Shown here: positions 1 through 5,234 of the stretch, piece after piece | How positions within the stretch are numbered: the stretch's first letter is position 1 | Layout: each line of letters starts with the position of its first letter | Source of the DNA: Candidatus Zixiibacteriota bacterium | GTDB lineage: Bacteria; Zixibacteria; MSB-5A5; GN15; FEB-12 | Assembly: GCA_030642845.1 (NCBI GenBank) | Contig: DAOWMZ010000177.1 | Location: 1-5,234 of the forward strand | DNA: 5,234 bases | Reading direction: 5' to 3' | The notes under the pieces: generated by a model | The model's input: only the letters and a program-made list of their open reading frames with translations | Told to the model about the DNA's origin: nothing | The model's database searches: none | Made by a program: the position numbers and the translations under genes

Positions 1-103
1 AATTAAATTAAACCAACAGACGATGGTTTTTGCCAACCACAATCAACAAGGGGCAGACGGGGACGTCTGCCGCCCACACAATATAGTAAATATTCAATAT
101 TTC
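1..103. other. Non-coding region downstream of nusB
   Basis: This stretch lies beyond the nusB stop codon and holds no convincing gene on either strand. It contains an A+T-rich near-palindrome (88-102, seven-base arms around one base) immediately after nusB, a G+C-rich hairpin (52-71), and weaker overlapping inverted repeats near 10-39 (AAACC/GGTTT at 10-14 and 25-29; TGGTT/AACCA at 24-28 and 35-39). No hairpin is followed by a clean T-tract on either strand, so I cannot point to a definite intrinsic terminator for the rib-nusB transcript. The next gene must start outside the window. Confidence 0.6.
52..71. repeat. G+C-rich perfect inverted repeat downstream of nusB
   Basis: GGCAGACG (52-59) and CGTCTGCC (64-71) are perfect eight-base complements around a four-base loop. 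The loop reads GGGA on the plus strand (GNRA-like) and TCCC on the minus strand. Two further G-C pairs (50-51 with 73-74) are possible across one bulged base. It is much richer in G+C than its surroundings and begins about 30 bases past the nusB stop. On the minus strand the following bases (CCCCTTGTTGATTG) are only mildly T-rich, so it is at best a weak terminator. A dispersed REP-like palindrome is an equally plausible reading. The structure is certain; its role is not. Confidence 0.65.
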
Positions 104-532
104 TTAAGTCTCACCTTGTGATCGTAACTGGTTTTTAATAAAAGCATCAAGAACACCATTTACAAATTTAGATGATTCTTCGGTTGAATATTTCTTAGCT
201 AATTCTATTGATTCGTTCAGCACAACTTTGACCGGAACATCAGGGAATTCAGCTAATTCAACAATCGCCATTCTAAGAATAACTTTATCAATACTAGCTA
301 ACCTGTTGATTTCCCAATTTTGAATCAAACCGCTGATCTTTTCATCAGCAAAAGTAATATTTTGCAATACAGCTCTATATAATTTTCGGACAAATAGAAG
401 ATTATTCTCATTAAGATTCATATTCTCAAGGAGTTTTTTCAAACTCTCCTGAGGAGAATCCTCCATACATTCACTCGCATAAAGAGCTTTGAGAACAATC
501 TCCCGTGCCTGTCGGCGAGGAGATTCTGTCAT
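104..532 (-). CDS. nusB: Transcription antitermination factor NusB
   Basis: This gene encodes a 142-residue protein of normal NusB length. NusB binds boxA RNA with NusE (ribosomal protein S10) and supports antitermination, above all on ribosomal RNA operons, in the cytoplasm. The sequence shows the family's all-helical pattern: an N-terminal RRQAREIVLKALY helix (residues 6-18), a central W-x3-RL-x3-D-x2-ILRMA segment (about 73-89), the VPVKVVLNESIELAKKY segment, and the C-terminal KFVNGVLDAF signature. The ATG at 532 lies 2 nt after the ribH stop, and its upstream GGGATAATT sits inside the end of ribH, so translation is probably coupled to ribH. The ribH-nusB pair is common in bacteria. No terminator separates them, so nusB should share the FMN-controlled transcript unless an internal promoter exists. 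Confidence 0.96.
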   Translation of the reverse strand: MTESPRRQAREIVLKALYASECMEDSPQESLKKLLENMNLNENNLLFVRKLYRAVLQNITFADEKISGLIQNWEINRLASIDKVILRMAIVELAEFPDVPVKVVLNESIELAKKYSTEESSKFVNGVLDAFIKNQLRSQGET

Positions 533-534
533 AA

Positions 535-1005
535 TTATCCCATCGCCTTGTAAAGGTTCACCAATTCAATAGCCGCTTCAGCTGCATTCCAGCCTTTATT
601 ACCAGCTTTGGCTCCGGAGCGTTCAATAGCCTGCTCAAGAGTATCAGCGGTAACAATGCCATAAATAACCGGCAAATCCAAATCAAGTGCCAACTTTGCA
701 ATACCTTTAGTTGTTTCATTAGCGATATAATCAAAATGAGGAGTATCTCCTCTGATAACCGCTCCAAGACATATTACAGCATCATACTTGCCAGATTTAG
801 CCATTATCGAGGCTACATATGGAACCTCAAAAGCGCCCGGGCAATATGCAACGCTGATTTTATCTTCCGATGCACCGTGACGATTAAGACAATCAACAGC
901 CCCTTTGAGAAGCTTATCAGTCAGGAAGTTATTAAACCTGCTGACTATCAATCCAAATTTGTAACCTTTGGCTTGAAGATTTCCTTCAAATTTTGTATAA
1001 CTCAT
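535..1005 (-). CDS. ribH: 6,7-dimethyl-8-ribityllumazine synthase
   Basis: RibH condenses 5-amino-6-ribitylaminouracil with 3,4-dihydroxy-2-butanone 4-phosphate to give 6,7-dimethyl-8-ribityllumazine, the penultimate step to riboflavin. Members form pentamers or 60-subunit icosahedral capsids in the cytoplasm. The 156-residue length is typical. Visible motifs are SRFN (residues 22-25, where the aromatic F24 stacks on the substrate), PGAFEVP (56-62), [13 protein letters not shown] (81-93) with the presumed catalytic His90, and the late EQAIERSG...GNKG segment (124-138). The ATG at 1005 overlaps the ribBA stop by one base (TAATG), which suggests coupled translation and supports this start. It supplies the substrate for RibE, encoded earlier in the same operon. 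The sequence does not tell which oligomer forms. Confidence 0.97.
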   Translation of the reverse strand: MSYTKFEGNLQAKGYKFGLIVSRFNNFLTDKLLKGAVDCLNRHGASEDKISVAYCPGAFEVPYVASIMAKSGKYDAVICLGAVIRGDTPHFDYIANETTKGIAKLALDLDLPVIYGIVTADTLEQAIERSGAKAGNKGWNAAEAAIELVNLYKAMG

Positions 1006-2231
1006 TATTTTACTCCGACTTTTTTTATGTGGAGGATATGTCCCATCTTATCTCTTTTTGTTTCCATATATTTAAGATTGTGTTTTGTTGGCTCTACTTC
1101 AAGCGAAACCCGTTCGGTAATTTCCAGACCATAACCTTTAAGGCCGATTACTTTTTTGGGATTGTTTGTAAGCAGTCTGATAGATGTCAATCCCAAATCC
1201 GACAGAATCTGAGCACCGATACCATAGTCACGCAGGTCAGGTTTGAAACCGAGCTCTTCGTTAGCTTCAACAGTGTCGCGGCCGTTTTCCTGAAGTTTGT
1301 AGGCTTTGATTTTATTTGCCAAACCAATTCCGCGCCCTTCCTGCATCATATACAATACGACACCGCTTCCTTCTCTATCCACCTGACACATAGCTGCATG
1401 AAGCTGAGAACCACAATCACATCGATTAGAACCAAAGATATCACCTGTTACACAACTGGAATGGACTCGTACAAGAACATTTTCTTTTCCGGCTACTTCC
1501 CCTCTTGTTAAAGCTATATGATAATGATCGTCAATATCGGTGCCATACAGATGAAGCTTAAAATCACCATAATAAGTGGGAAGATTGACTGTTTCAATTT
1601 TATAAACCAATTTTTCAGTTTTATGACGATAGGCAATAAGATCTCGAACAGTAATAAATTTCAGGTTGTATTCTTTGGCTAATTCATGCAGGCGAGGTAC
1701 TCTGGCCATTGAACCGTCATCATCCATTATTTCGCAAAGCATCCCAACCGGATTCAGGCCTGCCAATCTGGCTAAATCAACTGATGTCTCTGTATGGCCA
1801 GCTCTTTTAAGAACACCACCATAAACTGATTGGATTGGGAAAACATGCCCGGGACGGCCCAGATCCTCCGGTTTTGTATCATTTCCTGCCAGCGCCTTTA
1901 TTGTTACAGAACGGTCAGCTGCTGATATTCCGGTTGTTGTTCCCAATACTGCATCGACTGATACAGTAAAACGGGTTCCCTGCAGAGCAGTGTTGTGATC
2001 AACCATCGGATGCAACTGAAGTTTTTTCATCCTATCTTCGGGCATACAGACACAAATAAGCCCTCGACCATGCTTTGCAAAAAAGTTAACCATTTCCGGA
2101 GTGACTTTATCCGCAGCCATGATGAGATCGCCTTCATTTTCACGATCTTCATCATCAGAAACAATTATGCATTTGCCTGCCTTTATGTCTTCTATGGCTT
2201 CCGCTACGGTGTTGAATGATCTCTCAGACAT
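1005..2231 (-). CDS. ribBA: Bifunctional DHBP synthase / GTP cyclohydrolase II
   Basis: This fusion protein starts both branches of riboflavin synthesis. The RibB domain (about residues 1-200) converts ribulose 5-phosphate to 3,4-dihydroxy-2-butanone 4-phosphate plus formate. The RibA domain (about 205-400) opens GTP to 2,5-diamino-6-ribosylamino-pyrimidinone phosphate. RibB motifs are [10 protein letters not shown] (26-35, acidic metal and catalytic loop), GRPGHVFPI (125-133) and RAGHTE (143-148). RibA shows [17 protein letters not shown] with zinc ligands Cys260, Cys271 and Cys273, then EGRGIGL (298-304). Both domains look intact. I chose the ATG at 2231 (408 residues), 4 nt after the ribE stop, with GGATGG 7 nt upstream. 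An in-frame TTG at 2252 would add seven residues and overlap ribE, and is less likely. The order RibB-RibA is the usual one for this fusion. Confidence 0.97.
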   Translation of the reverse strand: MSERSFNTVAEAIEDIKAGKCIIVSDDEDRENEGDLIMAADKVTPEMVNFFAKHGRGLICVCMPEDRMKKLQLHPMVDHNTALQGTRFTVSVDAVLGTTTGISAADRSVTIKALAGNDTKPEDLGRPGHVFPIQSVYGGVLKRAGHTETSVDLARLAGLNPVGMLCEIMDDDGSMARVPRLHELAKEYNLKFITVRDLIAYRHKTEKLVYKIETVNLPTYYGDFKLHLYGTDIDDHYHIALTRGEVAGKENVLVRVHSSCVTGDIFGSNRCDCGSQLHAAMCQVDREGSGVVLYMMQEGRGIGLANKIKAYKLQENGRDTVEANEELGFKPDLRDYGIGAQILSDLGLTSIRLLTNNPKKVIGLKGYGLEITERVSLEVEPTKHNLKYMETKRDKMGHILHIKKVGVK

Positions 2232-2235
2232 AACT

Positions 2236-2871
2236 TTACCATCCACTTTCAAAGAGTTTATCTTTGGTTAAAATATTATTATTCGTCTTTTGATCTATAT
2301 TGAGAACATATTTGCCAATCATATCAAATTCAAGATTAACAGGATCACCTTTTTTCCAATTACTAACAGTAGTATTCTTTACCGAATGAGGGATGAGATT
2401 AACAGATAATGATCCTGAGCTTTTCTCATTGATTGTAAGTGAGATGCCATTGATGGCAACTGACCCTTTTTCAATAACATATTTATCAAACAACTTATCA
2501 TAGCTGACATTTATTTGCAGAGATTCACCAACTGTAACAAGAGAGACCACGGCTCCGATACAGTCAATATGACCGGTAACAAAATGTCCGCCCAATCGTG
2601 AACCGACTTTTAGAGCTCTTTCCAAATTCAACCTTGAGCCTTTGTTGTATGATTTTAAAATAGTTACAGCTGCTGTTTCCTGTGATGCTTCGACTGAAAA
2701 TTTAACTGATGATTTATTGACAACTGTTAAACATGCCCCATCACACGAGACAGAATCACCAAGCTTCAATTCATCAGTGATAATCTTTGATTCAATTGTC
2801 AGAATACGGTAATTATTGCGTGATTTTATTTCACTTACATTACCAACATCTTCGATCAATCCCGTAAACAT
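2236..2871 (-). CDS. ribE: Riboflavin synthase, alpha chain
   Basis: RibE transfers a four-carbon unit between two 6,7-dimethyl-8-ribityllumazine molecules, yielding riboflavin and 5-amino-6-ribitylaminouracil. It normally acts as a homotrimer in the cytoplasm. The 211-residue protein has the two-barrel layout of the family: barrel 1 begins with [10 protein letters not shown] (1-10) and includes [11 protein letters not shown] (41-51); [10 protein letters not shown] (94-103) joins the halves; and barrel 2 repeats the pattern with [12 protein letters not shown] (137 onward) and ends with [10 protein letters not shown]. The C-terminal tail is somewhat Asn- and Lys-rich. The ATG at 2871 overlaps the ribD stop as TAATG. 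The same gene is called ribC in E. coli. It works on the product of RibH, which is encoded two genes downstream. Confidence 0.96.
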   Translation of the reverse strand: MFTGLIEDVGNVSEIKSRNNYRILTIESKIITDELKLGDSVSCDGACLTVVNKSSVKFSVEASQETAAVTILKSYNKGSRLNLERALKVGSRLGGHFVTGHIDCIGAVVSLVTVGESLQINVSYDKLFDKYVIEKGSVAINGISLTINEKSSGSLSVNLIPHSVKNTTVSNWKKGDPVNLEFDMIGKYVLNIDQKTNNNILTKDKLFESGW

Positions 2872-3977
2872 TATTTCTTACTCCAATCAGGGTAACCGAT
2901 AAACAGACAATCTTTACCACTGGGAACAAATTCAGATTCTTTAAATGTGATCGAATTACTAACTTTCCTGATACCGAGATCATTGATACTGTTTATGCCC
3001 GAACCAATGATTTTCGGGGCAAGAACCGCTAAATATTTATCAACAAGTTTCGCCTTCAAAAACGAAGTCGCTACTTCGCTTCCCCCTTCAACAAGAATAT
3101 GCCTAATTCCAAAATCATTGGCTTTGGTTATCAAATCTTTTACATCCAAACAGCCGTTACTGTTTTTCTTTATATTCCAATATGTAAGGTTTGAACCTTT
3201 GTTCTTTTTGGAATATTTTTCAATTTGCTCAACAGAAGATGCTAAAATCGTTTTATAATCTTTATTTTTCTTAAGAAGGTTACAATTACGTGGGAATTTG
3301 AGAGAATTTGTCAGGACAATGCGATATGGATCATCAGCTTTAATATGACGAACGGTCAGAGAGGGATTATCTTTTCTGACTGTCCCCATGCCGACAATAA
3401 CAGCATCAGCTTCAGCTCTCAATCCATGAGCCATTCTTAGTGAGTCAGATGATGATATCCATTTGGAATCACCATTGGCAACAGCGATCCGGCCATCGAT
3501 TGATTGTGCTTCTTTTAGAACGATAAAGGGTCTTTTTGTAATATTATAATGGAAGTAAGCTTCGTTTAATTTAACTGCATCTTTTCTTAGTACTCCTGCT
3601 TCAACATCAATACCGGCCTTTTTGAGAATTCTAATCCCTTTCCCTTTTACACGGGGATCAGCATCTCTTGTTGCAATTACTACTCTTTTAATACCGGATG
3701 TCAGGATAGCGTCAGTACATGGGCCGGTGCGGCCAGTATGACAACAGGGTTCCAGAGTCACATACAGGGTTGCCCCTTTAACAGAAGTTTTAGCATTCTT
3801 AAAAGCAGCTATTTCTGCGTGGTCTCCCCCTGCTTTATGATGATAACCCTTTGAAATGATTTTATTATTTTTGACAATTACCGCTCCAACCATTGGATTG
3901 GGTGCAGTTAAATATCTACCTCGCTCTGCAAGCTGAAGGGCGATTTTCATAAACTCAATGTCAGCCTGTCTGGCCAT
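2871..3977 (-). CDS. ribD: Bifunctional pyrimidine deaminase / reductase RibD
   Basis: RibD carries out two consecutive steps: zinc-dependent deamination of the pyrimidine made by GTP cyclohydrolase II, then NADPH-dependent reduction of the ribosyl side chain to ribityl. The 368 residues match the family. The N-terminal deaminase domain (about 1-145) carries PNPMVGAVIV (26-35), HAE (53-55) and TLEPCCHTGRTGPC, giving zinc ligands His53, Cys78 and Cys87 and proton shuttle Glu55. The residue before HAE is Asp, where E. coli and B. subtilis have Pro. The C-terminal dihydrofolate-reductase-like domain shows KEAQSIDGRIA, SKWISS, RAEADAVIVGMGTVRKDNP and HILVEGGS. I chose the ATG at 3977 because family similarity begins there and a GGGGA stands 7 nt upstream. 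An in-frame ATG at 4079 lies inside the riboswitch and would add 34 unrelated residues. It is the first gene of the FMN-controlled operon. Confidence 0.97.
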   Translation of the reverse strand: MARQADIEFMKIALQLAERGRYLTAPNPMVGAVIVKNNKIISKGYHHKAGGDHAEIAAFKNAKTSVKGATLYVTLEPCCHTGRTGPCTDAILTSGIKRVVIATRDADPRVKGKGIRILKKAGIDVEAGVLRKDAVKLNEAYFHYNITKRPFIVLKEAQSIDGRIAVANGDSKWISSSDSLRMAHGLRAEADAVIVGMGTVRKDNPSLTVRHIKADDPYRIVLTNSLKFPRNCNLLKKNKDYKTILASSVEQIEKYSKKNKGSNLTYWNIKKNSNGCLDVKDLITKANDFGIRHILVEGGSEVATSFLKAKLVDKYLAVLAPKIIGSGINSINDLGIRKVSNSITFKESEFVPSGKDCLFIGYPDWSKK

Positions 3978-4005
3978 AAAAAAATCCCCAAAGTAAACTT
4001 CGGGG
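3978..4005 (-). terminator. Riboswitch expression platform: terminator hairpin overlapping the ribD ribosome binding site
   Basis: On the minus strand, CCCCGAAG (4005-3998) pairs with CTTTGGGG (3993-3986) around a TTTA loop, giving eight pairs with one G-U wobble. One A and seven T's follow, then directly the ribD ATG. This has the form of an intrinsic terminator. The GGGGA at 3989-3985, the only good Shine-Dalgarno candidate for ribD, lies in the 3' arm, so the same hairpin would also hide the ribosome binding site. The expected behaviour is off when FMN is bound. Both transcriptional and translational control have been described for the E. coli ribB FMN riboswitch, so a dual role here is plausible but inferred. 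Confidence 0.8.
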
Positions 4006-4024
4006 GGAGCAGGCATATAGTACC

Positions 4025-4057
4025 TTTTATTTGTAAGACATATTCCTACAAATAAAA
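4025..4057 (-). other. Long A+U-rich hairpin in the ribD leader
   Basis: Between the aptamer and the terminator, the minus-strand leader contains TTTTATTTGTAGGA (4057-4044) and TCTTACAAATAAAA (4038-4025). These arms form 14 pairs with one G-U, closed by a five-base ATATG loop. A U-run precedes the stem but none follows it, so it is not a terminator in this direction. It fills most of the linker between aptamer and expression platform. It could act as a spacer, a pause or RNase site, or a competitor in folding. The sequence does not decide between these. Confidence 0.7.
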
Positions 4058-4067
4058 AAGCACGACC

Positions 4068-4186
4068 ATCTTCTACCATCCGGACTGTACCGTCGGCACT
4101 TGAATTTCACAAGTTCAACCAGAAAAATAATTCCAGCTCGCGGGCTTTAACCACCGGTCGAGGAATTTCACCTCACCCCGAAGATC
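4068..4186 (-). ncRNA. FMN riboswitch aptamer (RFN element)
   Basis: The minus strand upstream of ribD carries the conserved blocks of the FMN-sensing RFN element in the right order: GATCTTCGGGG, then GGTGAAATTCC, GACCGGTGG, AAAGCCCGCGAGC, a variable region, a small ACTTG/CAAGT stem, GCCGACGGT, and AGTCCGGATG. The closing stem P1 is formed by ATCTTC (4185-4180) and GAAGAT (4073-4068). The element binds FMN made from riboflavin and lowers expression of the operon when FMN is plentiful. Its position, between a promoter-like sequence and ribD, fits that role. The 5' P1 strand is also complementary to the downstream terminator arm, which links ligand binding to the hairpin at 3978-4005. Confidence 0.97.
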
Positions 4187-4201
4187 GTTTATTTGATTTC
4201 T

Positions 4202-4229
4202 AATATAAATCTATTATTTAAAAAGGCAA
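4202..4229 (-). promoter_or_regulatory. Candidate sigma-70-type promoter for the rib operon
   Basis: On the minus strand, TTGCCT (4229-4224) and TATATT (4207-4202) are separated by 16 bases and resemble -35 and -10 hexamers. Transcription would begin near 4195, about ten bases before the riboswitch aptamer, as expected for a riboswitch leader. The region is strongly A+T-rich, so chance matches are easy. No clear terminator follows the upstream kinase gene, so read-through from that gene could also contribute. Confidence 0.5.
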
Positions 4230-4245
4230 TAGAAAATATGGCTTA

Positions 4246-5234
4246 TCAGCAAGACATCTTCTCAACCATTTCCTGAACATCTTTCAGATGGAATGGCTTG
4301 GACATTACTGTAAGAATTCCGCTTCTGGCGGTTTCATTGGAATCCAACTGAGTCCCCCAACCGGAAATCATTACAATAGGAATTTTAGGATATTTTTGGT
4401 GAATCTGCTCTGACATTTCCAGCCCTGTCATCCCCGGCATACCCTGATCAGTAATAATAAGATCGAATGACTCTTTCTCTACTTCTTCAAGAGCAGCATA
4501 AGCATCGGGACAATCAACAATTTTATGCCCCTCTAATTCCAGGGTATCTTTTAGGACTTCTCTAACATCATCGTCGTCATCAACAACAAGAATGATCTTT
4601 GAAGAATTATTATCTTTTTTGATGATGATTTGTGAAGTATCAACTGAATTACCGGATTTATCAAATTTAAGAATGAATTCAGTTCCGGAACCGGATGTTG
4701 ATTCCAATTCTACTTTACCATTCAGACGGCTGACAATCCCCTGTACAACGGACAAACCCAGACCGGCAGCTCTTTCTGTTTTTGTAGAATAGAATGGATA
4801 AAATACTTTGGTGCGTAGATCTTTGAGAATACCGGGGCCATTATCCTTAACTGATAAAAAGATTTTTTTATCATCACCACTAATTTTGATTTCAATATTG
4901 CTGTTAACGGGAGAATGTTCAACACTATTTTTGAGAAGTTCCTCAATAACTGTAATCAAATCATCGATATTCCCCTTAATGACAGCTTCTTCCAAATCAA
5001 AATTGCAAGTTATTTTTATATTTTTATCAACTGCCGCTTTACACCATTCACTGTTGTTGTTGTTTAAGTAATCAGTAGTAACTTGACACAGATCAATAGT
5101 TTCTAAATCACGGTGCTTGGTACTGCTGGAAAACTCCTGTATTCTTTTAACCGTAAAGGCTCCTTCGAGAACAAGCCTTTCTATTTTATCTAATTCTGAT
5201 ACAAATTCTTTGTTTTTGGTTTTAATTTTTATCA
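4246..5234 (-). CDS. Hybrid sensor histidine kinase with C-terminal receiver domain (5' end outside window)
   Basis: This is the C-terminal 328 residues of a kinase-receiver hybrid. The frame stays open to the window edge, so the N-terminal sensor part and the phospho-accepting His box are missing from view. Numbered from the first complete codon, residues 1-60 look like the second DHp helix and linker (LDKIERLVLEGA...VKRIQEFS). The ATP-binding domain follows, with N box EELLKNSVEH (97-106), G1 DNGPGI (130-135), F box FYPFYSTK, G2 GLGLSVV (157-163) and GSGTEF. The receiver (about 212-328) has an acidic DDDDD pocket, phospho-acceptor Asp262 in TDQGMPGM, Ser290 in MISGWG and Lys312 in MSKPF. 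Signal and target cannot be told from this part. A TTG at 4995 is not the start, because domain sequence continues upstream. Its stop lies 60 bases from the rib aptamer. A functional link to riboflavin is not shown. Confidence 0.93.
   Translation of the reverse strand, partial: IKIKTKNKEFVSELDKIERLVLEGAFTVKRIQEFSSSTKHRDLETIDLCQVTTDYLNNNNSEWCKAAVDKNIKITCNFDLEEAVIKGNIDDLITVIEELLKNSVEHSPVNSNIEIKISGDDKKIFLSVKDNGPGILKDLRTKVFYPFYSTKTERAAGLGLSVVQGIVSRLNGKVELESTSGSGTEFILKFDKSGNSVDTSQIIIKKDNNSSKIILVVDDDDDVREVLKDTLELEGHKIVDCPDAYAALEEVEKESFDLIITDQGMPGMTGLEMSEQIHQKYPKIPIVMISGWGTQLDSNETARSGILTVMSKPFHLKDVQEMVEKMSC

Noticed and set aside
88..102. A+T-rich palindrome right after nusB as a terminator or protein binding site
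   Set aside because: The arms are only A and T with a one-base centre, giving at most a five-pair stem with no T-tract after it on the minus strand. Such palindromes arise easily by chance in this base composition.
736..1511. Plus-strand open frames opposite ribH and ribBA
   Set aside because: They lie antisense to two strongly conserved genes, encode no recognisable motif, and overlap each other. They are shadows of the real frames.
2232..2252. TTG start for RibBA seven codons upstream of the chosen ATG
   Set aside because: It would overlap the end of ribE by 17 bases and needs a rare start codon. The ATG at 2231 is 4 nt past the ribE stop, has GGATGG at good spacing and gives the usual N-terminus.
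3978..4079. N-terminal extension of RibD, or a leader peptide, starting at an ATG inside the riboswitch (4079)
   Set aside because: The frame is open, but the 34 extra residues match nothing in RibD. The ATG lies in the conserved 3' strand of the aptamer and has no suitable ribosome binding site. The ATG at 3977 fits the family start.
4993..4995. TTG as the start of a short standalone ATPase-receiver protein
   Set aside because: Translation upstream in the same frame stays open to the window edge and reads as a DHp helix and linker, so the gene continues beyond the window.
5053..5064. Four tandem GTT units encoding Asn-Asn-Asn-Asn in the kinase
   Set aside because: Too short to count as a repeat of note. 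It lies in the linker between the DHp and ATPase domains, where low complexity is common.

Overview
The window is a bacterial chromosomal segment in which every supported gene lies on the minus strand. It is visibly A+T-rich. Read 5'->3' on the minus strand, it holds: the 3' part of a hybrid sensor histidine kinase (5234 down to 4246); a promoter-like pair of hexamers; a well-conserved FMN riboswitch aptamer (about 4186-4068); a leader ending in an intrinsic-terminator-like hairpin (4005-3978); then ribD, ribE, ribBA, ribH and nusB in one tightly packed run (3977-104). The last 103 bases hold no gene, only a G+C-rich hairpin.

The four rib genes encode the pathway from GTP and ribulose 5-phosphate to riboflavin, except for the dephosphorylation step, which is usually done by HAD phosphatases encoded elsewhere. 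RibBA supplies both starting branches: its GTP cyclohydrolase II domain makes the pyrimidine precursor and its DHBP synthase domain makes the four-carbon unit. RibD deaminates and reduces the pyrimidine, RibH condenses the two branches into lumazine, and RibE dismutates lumazine to riboflavin. All key catalytic and metal-binding residues I looked for are present, so the pathway looks functional. Genes are joined by TAATG overlaps (ribD/ribE and ribBA/ribH) or gaps of 4 nt (ribE/ribBA) and 2 nt (ribH/nusB), so translational coupling is likely and nusB probably shares the FMN-controlled transcript.

Regulation can be read from the sequence. The 5' strand of the aptamer's closing stem carries CTTCGGGG, the exact complement of CCCCGAAG in the 5' arm of the terminator, which gives a plausible antiterminator. 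The terminator's 3' arm holds the best Shine-Dalgarno candidate, and its seven-U tract runs directly into the ribD ATG, so one hairpin may block both transcription and translation. A separate 14-bp A+U-rich hairpin sits between aptamer and terminator and has no obvious role.

The order ribD-ribE-ribBA-ribH-nusB behind an FMN riboswitch, next to a kinase-receiver hybrid protein, occurs in several Gram-negative lineages (for example deltaproteobacteria-like and FCB-like groups). I cannot assign a taxon from this window. I see no evidence of a new biological system: the segment is an ordinary, intact riboflavin operon, and the most interesting parts are its leader architecture and the hairpin downstream of nusB.
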